From Holosporales bacterium (GTDB taxonomy: Bacteria > Pseudomonadota > Alphaproteobacteria > RUG11792), in contig JAISFY010000051.1 in NCBI GenBank assembly GCA_031263345.1, positions 1-15,672 on the forward strand: DNA of 15,672 bases. The letters run 5' to 3'. The notes under the pieces are model-generated. The model did no database searches. It saw only the letters and a list, made by a program, of their open reading frames with translations, and was not told the DNA's origin. Positions 1 through 7,886 of this stretch are shown piece by piece (positions within the stretch are counted from its first letter, which is position 1; each line of letters begins with the position of its first letter). A program made the translations under genes and the position numbers.

Positions 1-12
1 ATCCCACCCTCT

Positions 13-76
13 CATAGAAACTGATCCTTATCAAAAGCCGCTTCGCTTTTCCTTTTGACAATCATCCGTTTCTATG
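13..76. repeat. Long imperfect hairpin B downstream of tRNA-Ser tail copy
   Basis: The arms at 13-37 and 52-76 match as an inverted repeat at 21 of 25 positions, around a short loop containing CGCTTCGC. The same loop occurs in the hairpin at 180-251. Like that one, it sits directly behind a copy of the tRNA-Ser 3' end when read on the minus strand. No T-run follows on the minus strand, so it does not look like an ordinary intrinsic terminator. A repetitive palindromic element or a processing/termination structure of the tRNA transcript are both possible. Confidence 0.7.
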
Positions 77-84
77 ATCGTTAT

Positions 85-103
85 TGGCGGAGAGAGGGGG
101 ATT
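85..103 (-). repeat. 19-bp second copy of the tRNA-Ser 3' end including CCA
   Basis: Positions 85-103 are identical to 250-268, which are the last 19 nt of tRNA-Ser: part of the T arm, the 3' acceptor strand, the discriminator G and CCA. Beyond these 19 bases the sequence departs from a tRNA: the T loop is not TTCGAAT and no anticodon arm can be folded. It is therefore a tail fragment and not a second tRNA gene. Similar tails occur in the tandem repeats behind E. coli tyrT, or as att remnants of integrated elements. Confidence 0.8.
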
Positions 104-164
104 GGCTCCCCATTACGCCACGGGGGTCGCCGTTCCTTCGGAATCAAACCCCCTTGGGGTTCGT
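104..164. other. Spacer between the two tRNA-tail/hairpin units
   Basis: No gene is visible. Runs of G and C (GGGGG at 122-126, CCCCC at 149-153, GGGG at 156-159) can form a hairpin closed by a TTCC/GGAA stem (135-145 region) or, alternatively, a tight CCCC-TT-GGGG hairpin. This G/C-rich piece differs from the AT-rich hairpins on either side and could be a strongly diverged internal part of the repeat unit. A start of ATCCCA is shared by the unit beginning near 165 and the one at the window edge (1-6). Confidence 0.4.
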
Positions 165-179
165 ATCCCATCAGCATAT

Positions 180-251
180 CATAAGATTATAGCAATAATA
201 TCAAGGCACGCTTCGCTCTAAAGGCCTTGACATTATAGCTATATTCTTATG
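180..251. repeat. Long imperfect hairpin A abutting tRNA-Ser CCA end
   Basis: The arms at 180-206 and 225-251 match as an inverted repeat at 24 of 27 positions. One of the three mismatches becomes a G-U pair in a minus-strand RNA. The loop contains CGCTTCGC, as in the hairpin at 13-76. The upper stem differs from that hairpin by paired changes (AAGG/CCTT here against AAAAG/CTTTT there), so base pairing rather than primary sequence appears to be kept. The outer arm begins inside the encoded CCA, so a run-on tRNA transcript would form this stem at once. Confidence 0.75.
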
Positions 252-340
252 GCGGAGAGAGGGGGATTCGAACCCCCGGCACGGCCAGGCCGTGCAGCGG
301 TTTTCGAGACCGTCCCATTCAACCACTCTGGCACCTCTCC
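250..340 (-). tRNA. tRNA-Ser (anticodon CGA)
   Basis: Read on the minus strand from 340, the sequence folds as a class II tRNA. It has a 7-bp acceptor stem (GGAGAGG against TCTCTCC with one G-U pair), a D arm, and a five-pair anticodon stem with loop CTCGAAA giving anticodon CGA (positions 306-304). A long GC-rich variable arm typical of serine tRNAs (CACGGCC/GGCCGTG) follows, then a T arm GGGGG-TTCGAAT-CCCCC, discriminator G and an encoded CCA. It reads UCG codons, which are frequent in the housekeeping genes here. The 3' end is followed by unusual repeats (see findings). Confidence 0.97.
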
Positions 341-468
341 CTCCCTTCGTTTTGCAAAATACCACATCCTCAACCATAACTACAATATTATGCTCGTCAA
401 TTTTCAGGTGCAATTAATCCCTTCCCTTTACAAAAATAATCAGGCAGAATCATTCTTCAGATCCATTG

Positions 469-474
469 TATAAT
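469..474 (+). promoter_or_regulatory. Candidate -10 box for smpB
   Basis: A perfect TATAAT lies 13 bases before the smpB ATG. No convincing -35 is found at the usual distance; the nearest similar hexamer (TTTACA at 427-432) is too far away. If it is used, the transcript would start only a few bases before the start codon and be nearly leaderless, which fits the absence of a Shine-Dalgarno sequence. Confidence 0.35.
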
Positions 475-487
475 TTGAACTAGCCAG

Positions 488-970
488 ATGAGCAGAAAGT
501 TAGATAATAATTTTAAAGTAGCTGCTAAGAATAAAAAGGCAAAGTTTAATTATGAGATTTTGGAAACGCTTGAAGCCGGAATCATTTTAACCGGATCAGA
601 AGTTAAATCGCTTAGGGCCGGGCGCGTTAGTATTAATGAAGCCTTCATCGGATCGAAGTCGGATACTAATGATTTGTTTTTATTTAATGCCGATATTTCT
701 ATTTATAACCAGGCGAGTTATAACAATCATGAACCCAGAAGACCTCGAATTCTTTTGCTTCATAAGATTCAAAGGAATAGATTTTTAAATGCTATTCAAA
801 AGAAGGGTATGACGATCGTTCCACTGACTATGTATTTTAATCATAATGGATTGATAAAAATTAGCATAGCTCTCGCGAAAGGTAAAAATGTAGTCGATAA
901 GAGAGAAGCGATTAAAACGAGGGACTGGAATCTAGAAAAGGTGAGAGTTCTGAAAAATTTTAATAAGTAA
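488..970 (+). CDS. smpB: SsrA-binding protein SmpB
   Basis: SmpB binds tmRNA and brings it to ribosomes stalled on broken mRNAs, so that the nascent chain is tagged for proteolysis and the ribosome is released. The 160-residue length is normal for the family. Visible family features are the early segment with GSEVKSLR near residues 37-44, the basic OB-fold strands, and the C-terminal KREAIKTRDWN segment (about residues 138-148), which precedes the tail that enters the decoding site. The C-terminal tail is basic (VRVLKNFNK), as expected. No clear Shine-Dalgarno sequence precedes the ATG. The truA start follows after eight bases, which suggests one transcript. No tmRNA gene was recognised in the window. 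Confidence 0.96.
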   Translation: MSRKLDNNFKVAAKNKKAKFNYEILETLEAGIILTGSEVKSLRAGRVSINEAFIGSKSDTNDLFLFNADISIYNQASYNNHEPRRPRILLLHKIQRNRFLNAIQKKGMTIVPLTMYFNHNGLIKISIALAKGKNVVDKREAIKTRDWNLEKVRVLKNFNK

Positions 971-978
971 ATCGTACG

Positions 979-1749
979 ATGAGGATTAAAATACTCATCG
1001 AATATGATGGGACCGGATTTGCCGGATGGCAGAGGCAGGATAACGCCAATTCTGTCCAGGAGACCTTAGAAAGGGCTATCGAACAGATCATAAATTATCA
1101 AGGGAAGATCATTCTCTACGGAGCTGGACGGACGGATGCTGGAGTTCACGCTACGGGCCAGGTTGCTCATTTCGATTTCTCATCAGACATCCTCATCTCA
1201 AGATGGCAAGGAAATATCCGCAACTTAGTCAAAGCGATCAATTTTTATTTGATAGGAACGAAGGTGATAGTCCTAAACGCCGAGGTCGTTCCAGAAGATT
1301 TCCATGCTCGGTTCTCGGCCAAGATGAGACACTACGAATATATCATATTTAATCGGCCAGAGGCCTCCGTTCTACTAAATGATCGAATTTGGCACGTTCC
1401 TCGAATCCTCGACATCCACCTGATGCAGAGGGCGGCTACATATTTTATTGGCAGGCATAACCTCGGGGCCTTTCGTTCAGCCGAGTGTTCGGCAACAAAA
1501 ATCACGCGAAATATATCGTCTGTGAATGTAACACGAATTGGAGCAATCATTGCGATTTCAGTATCTGCGCAGTCCTTCCTTCATCATCAGGTACGCATCA
1601 TGGTCGGAACCCTCAAGATGGTCGGAGACGGGAAATACAATCCTGAATTTATATGGTATCTTCTTGCAGTGGGAGATCGAAGGCTAGCCGGTCCTACCGC
1701 TCCATCATCCGGGCTCTATTTGAGGAGAATCGATTATGTATCTGACTAA
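979..1749 (+). CDS. truA: tRNA pseudouridine(38-40) synthase TruA
   Basis: TruA isomerises uridines 38, 39 and 40 in the anticodon stem-loop of many tRNAs to pseudouridine, which aids accurate decoding. The protein has 256 residues, a usual length. It begins with the characteristic MRIKILIEYDGTGFAGWQ strand. The catalytic loop GAGRTDAGVHA is at residues 48-58, with Asp53 as the predicted nucleophile. The C-terminal half carries the FLHHQVRIMVGTL segment typical of the family and ends with the usual GLYL strand. The start lies eight bases behind smpB, and prmC begins inside the last codons of truA, so the three genes probably form an operon. Confidence 0.97.
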   Translation: MRIKILIEYDGTGFAGWQRQDNANSVQETLERAIEQIINYQGKIILYGAGRTDAGVHATGQVAHFDFSSDILISRWQGNIRNLVKAINFYLIGTKVIVLNAEVVPEDFHARFSAKMRHYEYIIFNRPEASVLLNDRIWHVPRILDIHLMQRAATYFIGRHNLGAFRSAECSATKITRNISSVNVTRIGAIIAISVSAQSFLHHQVRIMVGTLKMVGDGKYNPEFIWYLLAVGDRRLAGPTAPSSGLYLRRIDYVSD

Positions 1750-2470
1750 ACCTGAAATTATGAGATTGATGAATATTTATGGAATTTCTCAGAGAGAGAT
1801 ACTTCTCATATTGGCCAATATATTAACAACCGACTATACATCCCTGTTTTTTGCAAAGAACATACAAATATCGGATGAAAAGTATCGCATTTTTTTGGAA
1901 TTTTTGAAAAGGCATTCGAAGGGAGAGCCAATTGCAAAAATTATCGAGAAAAAAGAATTTTACGGAATCGAATTTAAAACGACGCTCGATACCCTTGATC
2001 CACGGCCCGAGACAGAATTGCTCATCGATTTATTTCGAGAAACTTATTCGGAAACTAATGAGTCAATCGAAGTTCTTGATCTTGGCGCTGGTACTGGGTG
2101 CGTCGGGCTCGTTATCCTAACCCTATATCCAGCGGCCAAATGTACTTTCGTCGATATCGATGAAAAGGCTCTCAACATAGCCAAATATAATGCGAGTAAA
2201 CTGAATTTAGGATCGAGAAGTACTTTTATAAAGAGTAACTGGTTTTCCGAAATTACGGAACGATTCGATGCCATAATTACTAATCCTCCATACGTTCCGG
2301 ATTGGTATAACCTATCGGGAGGAGCCCTGTATGATCCACCGATAGCCCTGTTCGGGGGGGAAGATGGACAGAGAGACGTTCAAATTATCCTTGGGGAAGC
2401 CGTGAACTATCTAAAATGCAACGGGGTACTCCTTATGGAGGGGCTGGATTTTCAGGCTAGGCACTACTGA
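1736..2470 (+). CDS. prmC: Peptide chain release factor N5-glutamine methyltransferase PrmC, shortened C-terminus
   Basis: PrmC uses S-adenosylmethionine to methylate the glutamine of the GGQ motif in release factors RF1 and RF2, raising termination efficiency. Motifs are in the expected order: the N-terminal helical domain, LDPRPETE (residues 87-94), the SAM-binding VLDLGAGTG (113-121), the acidic VDIDE after strand two (139-143) and the catalytic NPPY (183-186). The protein is 244 residues, roughly 30-40 short of usual PrmC. After LLMEG the expected last strands, including the usual DLAGxPR-like end, are missing. Frame +1 stays open behind the stop for about 20 codons. The start overlaps truA by 14 bases; an internal ATG at 1760 is a less likely start. 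The catalytic core is intact. Confidence 0.93.
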   Translation: MYLTKPEIMRLMNIYGISQREILLILANILTTDYTSLFFAKNIQISDEKYRIFLEFLKRHSKGEPIAKIIEKKEFYGIEFKTTLDTLDPRPETELLIDLFRETYSETNESIEVLDLGAGTGCVGLVILTLYPAAKCTFVDIDEKALNIAKYNASKLNLGSRSTFIKSNWFSEITERFDAIITNPPYVPDWYNLSGGALYDPPIALFGGEDGQRDVQIILGEAVNYLKCNGVLLMEGLDFQARHY

Positions 2471-2595
2471 TACTGATGGTGATCCTTATACACTATATAC
2501 ACTACCTAACCGGCCATTATTACTAAACCTTTAGAGATAAACTAGAATAACGTACTACCGAAAACACTTAAAAAAATGTCTAGAATGAAACGATA
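2471..2595. other. Convergent gap between prmC and rpmE with short tandem repeats
   Basis: No gene is supported here. The stretch carries two tiny tandem duplications next to the prmC stop: TACTGA twice (2465-2476) and TATACACTA twice (2487-2504). No stem-loop with a T-run was found for either prmC or rpmE. The repeats may mark a site where the prmC end was altered. Confidence 0.5.
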
Positions 2596-2820
2596 TTAAC
2601 TTCCAAATTCCGGCCCGTATCGTTTGCTAAATTTGCTAAGCTGTCCCGCCGTATCGACCAATTTTAATCCTCCTCCGGTCCATGCCGGATGAGTCAATGG
2701 GTCGATGTCTAAGTTGACCGAGTCCCCGGCTTTACCATAGACGGAACGCGTCCTGATTTTATCTCCATTTGTCAACACGATCGTAATCTCATGATAATCC
2801 GGATGGATATTTTTTTTCAT
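2596..2820 (-). CDS. rpmE: Large ribosomal subunit protein bL31 (zinc-free type)
   Basis: bL31 sits at the central protuberance and bridges the 50S and 30S subunits. The 74-residue product starts [12 protein letters not shown], contains the THPAWTGG segment, and ends with a basic SKFSKRYG tail, all typical of L31. None of the four cysteines that bind zinc in the C+ form is present (the DPLTHPAW stretch replaces the Cys-rich knuckle). This is therefore the C- form common in alphaproteobacteria and independent of zinc. The gene is transcribed alone, divergent from rho and convergent with prmC. No Shine-Dalgarno sequence precedes the ATG. Confidence 0.95.
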   Translation of the reverse strand: MKKNIHPDYHEITIVLTNGDKIRTRSVYGKAGDSVNLDIDPLTHPAWTGGGLKLVDTAGQLSKFSKRYGPEFGS

Positions 2821-2873
2821 AATGCACCAAAAAAATGATTTCTTTTCTACGCACGATCCTGTACATTATTTCT

Positions 2874-2888
2874 ACCGTGAACCACGGT
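2874..2888. promoter_or_regulatory. 15-bp palindrome between rpmE and rho
   Basis: ACCGTG-AAC-CACGGT is a perfect 6-bp inverted repeat with a three-base centre, in the 164-base gap between the divergent rpmE and rho. It could be an operator or a small RNA hairpin in the rho leader, which is often autoregulated. It has no T-run, so it is not an intrinsic terminator. A role is inference only. Confidence 0.35.
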
Positions 2889-2984
2889 CTAGAGTCAACT
2901 CATTTCTTTGCAGCGATTAATATGGGAAGACTTCGTCATATCGGGCGTTGTTTTCAAAAGGTCATTTTTAGAAGAAAAGGTATT

Positions 2985-4250
2985 ATGAATCTCCAAGAAT
3001 TAAAAAGTAAGTCCTTGGGCAGTCTTTTAGAGTATGCTGCGGAACATAATGTAGAGAATCCGCACATTCTGAGGAAGCAGGATTTAGTATTTTCTATCTT
3101 AAAAAAGGTTTCAGAGGCAGATATCCCAATTTTTAGTGTTGGTGTTCTAGAGGTTTTGCAGGATGGTTTCGGTTTCCTTAGGTCACCAGAATCTAACTAT
3201 CTTCCTGGCCCTGATGATGTTTATGTTGCTCCCATGTTCATCAAAAAACTTGGCCTTAAAACTGGAGATACTATTGAATGTCAAATAAAGGCCCCAAAGG
3301 AAGTAGAACGATATTTTGCGGTATTAAAGATTACGCAGGTCAATTTTGACGATATCGAGAATATTAGGCGGAGGACGAATTTTGATAATTTAACTCCGCT
3401 GTATCCAGATCAGATGCTTTGCCTCGAGCCAGAAGTTACTACCAAAAGTACTGATGGCCTGACACAGAGGGTAATCGATCTGGTGGCTCCGATAGGGAAG
3501 GGGCAGCGCGCTCTAATCGTTGCTCCTCCAAGGACGGGAAAGACGGTCATGCTTCAGACGATTGCTCAGTCCATTACGGCTAAATATAAAGATGTGTATC
3601 TAATCGTCCTGTTGATCGATGAACGACCAGAGGAAGTTACTGACATGCAACGTTCCGTAGATGGGGAAGTGGTGAGCTCGACATTTGACGAACCGGCTAC
3701 GCGGCACGTTCAGGTCACCGAAATGGTTATCGAGAAAGCAAAAAGGCTCGTCGAACACAAGCGAGATGTCGTCATCTTGTTGGATTCGATAACGCGTCTC
3801 GCGCGAGCATATAATGCTATCGTACCGTCATCAGGAAAGGTTTTAACTGGAGGAGTCGATTCGAATGCTCTTCAGCGGCCAAAACGATTCTTCGGAGCCG
3901 CAAGGAATATCGAGGAAGGCGGATCTCTTACTATAATTGCGACGGCTCTCATCGAAACCGGATCGAGGATGGATGAGGTAATTTTTGAGGAGTTTAAAGG
4001 GACGGGGAATTCGGAAATTATCCTTGATCGTAAGTTATCTGATAAGAGGGTATTTCCAGCGATCGATATTAACAGATCTGGTACCAGAAAAGAGGAAATC
4101 CTCATTCGTGATAAAGCTACCCTGTCGAAGATGTGGATTTTGAGAAGGATATTAAACCCAATGGGCACGATCGAAACTATGGAATTCCTCATAGAGAAAT
4201 TAAAACATACCAAGACGAATGAGGATTTTTTTAGTGCCATGACTTCGTAG
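2985..4250 (+). CDS. rho: Transcription termination factor Rho
   Basis: Rho is the hexameric RNA-dependent ATPase that ends transcription of untranslated RNA. From the ATG at 2985 the protein has 421 residues, the normal length, and begins MNLQELK like other Rho proteins. A purine-rich AGAAGAAAAGG lies just upstream. The frame is open for 50 more codons back to 2835, but that extension has no family resemblance and is probably untranslated leader. Motifs: RNP1-like DGFGFLRS (60-67) in the RNA-binding cold-shock domain, Walker A APPRTGKT (180-187), Walker B VILLDS followed by ITRLARAYN, and the secondary RNA-binding region with the conserved [20 protein letters not shown] stretch. The gene is divergent from rpmE and followed 71 bases later by secA. 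Confidence 0.97.
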   Translation: MNLQELKSKSLGSLLEYAAEHNVENPHILRKQDLVFSILKKVSEADIPIFSVGVLEVLQDGFGFLRSPESNYLPGPDDVYVAPMFIKKLGLKTGDTIECQIKAPKEVERYFAVLKITQVNFDDIENIRRRTNFDNLTPLYPDQMLCLEPEVTTKSTDGLTQRVIDLVAPIGKGQRALIVAPPRTGKTVMLQTIAQSITAKYKDVYLIVLLIDERPEEVTDMQRSVDGEVVSSTFDEPATRHVQVTEMVIEKAKRLVEHKRDVVILLDSITRLARAYNAIVPSSGKVLTGGVDSNALQRPKRFFGAARNIEEGGSLTIIATALIETGSRMDEVIFEEFKGTGNSEIILDRKLSDKRVFPAIDINRSGTRKEEILIRDKATLSKMWILRRILNPMGTIETMEFLIEKLKHTKTNEDFFSAMTS

Positions 4251-4321
4251 GCTATATTTTCAGAAAAATCTAATGCCTTATTGTATGGCTTTCAATTCGG
4301 GTTTCGTTTATCATAATCTTC

Positions 4322-7090
4322 ATGGATTACGTTCTCAGCTATCTCAGAAAAATGGGTTCCTTTTTATCAGGTTTATTTATCCCTCATAATTCTAAAACCA
4401 TAAAAAAATACGAAAAAATAGTTCGACTCATCAATGGATTTGAGGCATCTATCTCGGTCCTATCTGATAACGAACTGGCAAACAAGACGGTCGAATTCCG
4501 AACTGCTCTGAATAACGGAAAAACTTTAGACGATATTTTACCGGAAGCGTTTGCGGTCGTTCGAGAGGCCGCAAAGAGAGTCCTCGGGATGCGGCATTTT
4601 GATGTACAGCTTATTGGAGGTATTGTCCTTCATAAAGGACAAATTGCAGAAATGAAGACTGGTGAAGGAAAAACGCTCGTTGCAACCTTACCCGTTTACC
4701 TCAATGCCTTGGCCGGGAAGGGGGTTCATGTCGTTACCGTTAATGATTATCTCGCTAAACGAGATGCCTCATGGATGGGAAAAATTTACAAATTTCTCGG
4801 GCTTTCCATATCGACGATCATTAGCGGGATGTCAGATGCCGATAAGAGGGCAGCCTACCAGGCCGATATTTCTTACGGAACTAATCATGAATTTGGATTC
4901 GATTACCTGAGGGATAATTTAAAATTCTCAGAAGCGGATATGGTGATGCGTCCATTTAATTTTGCTGTTATCGATGAAGTCGATAGTATTTTGATTGACG
5001 AGGCGAGGACTCCTCTGATCATTTCTGGAGCCGATGACGGGGCCTCCAAGCTGTATGTTACCGTGGATTCTGTTATACGGGATATTTCAGATGAGGATTT
5101 TGAGAAAGATGAGAAAAGTCGGGTCGTTACTCTTACTGATGCTGGCGTCGAAAAAATCGAAGCTGGATTGAGAAGGCTGAATCTACTGATCCCAGGGACT
5201 GGCCTTTATGATTCGAGTAATATTAGCATCGTCTATCACGTTAATTGCGCCCTCAGAGCTCACAAGATTTTTACCAGAGATGTCGATTACATAGTTCGCA
5301 ATGATCAAGTCATTATCATCGATGAGTTTACGGGTCGCACTATGGAAGGCCGAAGGTATTCGGAAGGACTTCATCAGGCCCTCGAGGCTAAAGAAAGGGT
5401 TGAAGTCCAGACGGAGAGTGTTACCGTCGCCACGATTTCGTATCAGAATTTGTTCCGGATGTATCCCAAACTGGCTGGGATGACCGGAACAGCTATGACC
5501 GAGGAGGCGGAGTTCGAGGAAATTTACAAACTCAAGGTCGTAAGTGTCCCGTCGCACAAACCCGTCATTAGAGTCGATCATGATGATTCGATTTATCTTA
5601 CGATACAGGAGAAGGATCGTGCCGTTATCGATCTCATCAAGGAGTGTGTTAAAAGGAATCAGCCCGTGCTGGTCGGGACGACTAGTCTCGAACGTTCAGA
5701 ATGTACTTCGCGATTATTGGAAAAGGAGGGTATTAAGCATAATGTTCTTAATGCGAAGCAACACGAAAAGGAAGCTTATATTGTAGCCGAAGCCGGAACG
5801 CCTGGGACTGTGACAATTGCGACAAATATGGCAGGGCGTGGAACAGATATTAAGCTTGGTGGATCCCTTGAGATGCGTATCGAGCTGGAGTGCGATGGCA
5901 TTACCGATCCCATCGAACGAGAGAAGAAGATACAGGAAATAAAAGCAGAGATTGAGCGAAATCAGGAGATTGTCGTTAAGGCTGGTGGCCTATTCGTGAT
6001 CGGGACCGAACGGAACGAGAGCCGTCGGATAGATAACCAGCTGCGAGGCCGATCTGGAAGGCAAGGTGACCCGGGGGCATCAAAATATTTTCTATCTCTT
6101 GATGACGATTTAATCAAGAGGTTTGGGTCTCCGAATTTTGGAAAAACCTTACGGAAGATGGGAGTACAGAAAGATGAAGATTTAACTCATCGATGGATCT
6201 CGAAGGCCATCGAGAAGGCTCAACAGAGGGTCGAAGCCCACAATTTCGATACCAGGAAGCAGCTATTGAGATACGATGACGTGATGAATGATCAGAGGAA
6301 GATAATTTATGAGCAGCGTCGGATCCTCATGAATTCGGATGATGTAACCGAATTCATAGAGACCATGATCTATAACGTTATCGATGATCTCGTCATAGTG
6401 GATTCTCAAAATGAGCTTGCCCCGTCCGAATGGAATTGGGATCATATGATCAAAACGGTAAAAACCGTTTTTGGGATTGATATTTCACAGGAAGAATTCG
6501 TTGCGGATCCTCAATTGAGTTGTGAGAATTTGTGTCAGAAATTGGATGAAATGGTTATCAGGTTTTATAAGGAAAAGCATGAAAAATATAGCGCTTTTAT
6601 AATGAAATATTTTGAAAAGGATGCTGCTCTTAGGGTTTTGGATTATGGATGGCGAAATCATCTCGTTGTCCTCGAACATCTGAGGCGTGGGATTAGTCTA
6701 CGATCATATGCCCAGAGAAATCCTCTGAATGAGTATAAAATCGAAGCATTCGAAATTTTCCGGGAAATGTTGAAAAGAGTACGGATAGATGTTCTAACGA
6801 AAATCTTCAACTTTACGACTGATCAGCCTGAGGCTAACTCCGTAACAGAAGATGACTATCCTACAATCGATGAAATTAATCTATCAAAATCGGAAATGAT
6901 TGGAGAATTTCAGCCGATTGGTGTACAGGACAGTACTCCTATTATATCACGAAATGCTGAGTGTTACTGTGGATCTGGGAAGAGATATAAGCATTGTCAC
7001 GGGACCTTAGTTAACGTAAAATTTACGGCACAGGGTACAAGTAATGTTCAGTCAAAAGATGTTGTCGGTAGTCAGGAGGAGCAAAAATAA
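4322..7090 (+). CDS. secA: Preprotein translocase ATPase SecA
   Basis: SecA drives secretory preproteins through the SecYEG channel using ATP. The 922-residue protein is full length. Visible are Walker A MKTGEGKT (111-118), the DEVD Walker B motif (218-221) followed by the family signature ILIDEARTPLIISG, the second nucleotide-binding domain with ATNMAGRGTDIKLG and GTERNESRRIDNQLRGRSGRQGD-type residues, the scaffold and wing domains, and the C-terminal zinc site CxC-x8-CH (Cys881, Cys883, Cys892, His893) that binds SecB or phospholipid. A second in-frame ATG at codon 11 is an equally possible start; neither has a clear Shine-Dalgarno sequence. ftsQ begins within the last 47 bases, so the two are likely co-transcribed. 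Confidence 0.98.
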   Translation: MDYVLSYLRKMGSFLSGLFIPHNSKTIKKYEKIVRLINGFEASISVLSDNELANKTVEFRTALNNGKTLDDILPEAFAVVREAAKRVLGMRHFDVQLIGGIVLHKGQIAEMKTGEGKTLVATLPVYLNALAGKGVHVVTVNDYLAKRDASWMGKIYKFLGLSISTIISGMSDADKRAAYQADISYGTNHEFGFDYLRDNLKFSEADMVMRPFNFAVIDEVDSILIDEARTPLIISGADDGASKLYVTVDSVIRDISDEDFEKDEKSRVVTLTDAGVEKIEAGLRRLNLLIPGTGLYDSSNISIVYHVNCALRAHKIFTRDVDYIVRNDQVIIIDEFTGRTMEGRRYSEGLHQALEAKERVEVQTESVTVATISYQNLFRMYPKLAGMTGTAMTEEAEFEEIYKLKVVSVPSHKPVIRVDHDDSIYLTIQEKDRAVIDLIKECVKRNQPVLVGTTSLERSECTSRLLEKEGIKHNVLNAKQHEKEAYIVAEAGTPGTVTIATNMAGRGTDIKLGGSLEMRIELECDGITDPIEREKKIQEIKAEIERNQEIVVKAGGLFVIGTERNESRRIDNQLRGRSGRQGDPGASKYFLSLDDDLIKRFGSPNFGKTLRKMGVQKDEDLTHRWISKAIEKAQQRVEAHNFDTRKQLLRYDDVMNDQRKIIYEQRRILMNSDDVTEFIETMIYNVIDDLVIVDSQNELAPSEWNWDHMIKTVKTVFGIDISQEEFVADPQLSCENLCQKLDEMVIRFYKEKHEKYSAFIMKYFEKDAALRVLDYGWRNHLVVLEHLRRGISLRSYAQRNPLNEYKIEAFEIFREMLKRVRIDVLTKIFNFTTDQPEANSVTEDDYPTIDEINLSKSEMIGEFQPIGVQDSTPIISRNAECYCGSGKRYKHCHGTLVNVKFTAQGTSNVQSKDVVGSQEEQK

Positions 7091-7886
7091 TAAAAACCAA
7101 TCTACTTGTAAAAGGATTATTTTTGTTTGCTTTTTCGGGATAGCTCTATGTTGTGGGGGGTATCTGATTCGTGACCGGATGGCTGATACATTTTTAAGGT
7201 ACCTCGATGATGCTTTGAAAATTGCTGGTTTTACGGTTAAAACTTTCGATATTCATGTAATGCGAGAAATGCCTGGCCATTCAGATCGAACGATGCTTAT
7301 TCCCTGTGATTCTGCACGATTGTTAAGCTTCCTGGGAATGTCTAGGAGAGATAGCATCTTTAAGCTCTCCTCGCAACAGATTTACGAGAATATTATGATG
7401 GATACTACTATTCGATCTGCGAAAGTGCGTAAAAAACTTCCGAATATTATAGATATTACAATATTCTATAAGATCCCCATTGCTATATTTCAACAAGATT
7501 CAAAATTGATGTTAATCGATGATCGGGGAACGTTTATCAAGGATGTTACGGGTAATCCTCCCGATTATCCACTCATCGTGGGAAAGGGAGCTAACATAAC
7601 TGCGAAGGCTATTCTCGATATCATCTCTCGGTACGGTGAAATTCGTAAAAATCTGAGATCATTAGCTTTTATCAGGGAGAGAAGGTGGAATATCGAAGTT
7701 GCTGGCTTAAAGGTTAAGCTGCCAGAGGATGGCGTGGAAGAGGCTCTAGAAACATTAAGAATCTTAATGCGGCAGCCAAATATCAATCGCAAGACCACGA
7801 AATGTATCGATCTTCGAATTGCAGGCAGCGTTATCATAAACGGTCTTAAGGTTAGTAAAAAAACTAGAAAGGGGGCAATGGTATGA
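7044..7886 (+). CDS. ftsQ: Cell division protein FtsQ
   Basis: FtsQ is a single-span inner-membrane protein that links early and late divisome proteins through FtsB and FtsL. The 280-residue product has a basic cytoplasmic N-terminus, one membrane segment at about residues 24-42, and a periplasmic part with a POTRA-like region. This is followed by the typical IRSAKVRKKLPNIIDI, KIPIAIFQ, LIDDRGTFI and YPLIVGKGA stretches. It ends with a complete IDLRIAGSVII strand. The ATG at 7044 overlaps secA by 47 bases, and the protein needs this start for its cytoplasmic tail, although a later start before the membrane segment cannot be excluded. Being behind secA instead of in the murein/division cluster shows rearrangement. 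Confidence 0.92.
   Translation: MFSQKMLSVVRRSKNNKNQSTCKRIIFVCFFGIALCCGGYLIRDRMADTFLRYLDDALKIAGFTVKTFDIHVMREMPGHSDRTMLIPCDSARLLSFLGMSRRDSIFKLSSQQIYENIMMDTTIRSAKVRKKLPNIIDITIFYKIPIAIFQQDSKLMLIDDRGTFIKDVTGNPPDYPLIVGKGANITAKAILDIISRYGEIRKNLRSLAFIRERRWNIEVAGLKVKLPEDGVEEALETLRILMRQPNINRKTTKCIDLRIAGSVIINGLKVSKKTRKGAMV

Noticed and set aside
85..268. Direct 19-bp repeats as attL/attR of an integrated element
   Set aside because: Only 165 bp separate the copies and no integrase or cargo lies between them. The hairpin that recurs with each copy fits a repeat array better. A long-decayed element cannot be fully excluded.
201..473. Short frames on both strands across the tRNA-Ser gene
   Set aside because: They run over the tRNA and the hairpin, have no family likeness, and are explained by the RNA gene.
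2561..2571. GAAAACACTTA shared with 12892-12902
   Set aside because: An 11-base match in AT-rich intergenic DNA without extended similarity is likely chance.
2835..2984. N-terminally extended Rho starting at 2835
   Set aside because: The extra 50 residues resemble no Rho extension, while MNLQELK at 2985 matches the family start and has a purine-rich site before it.
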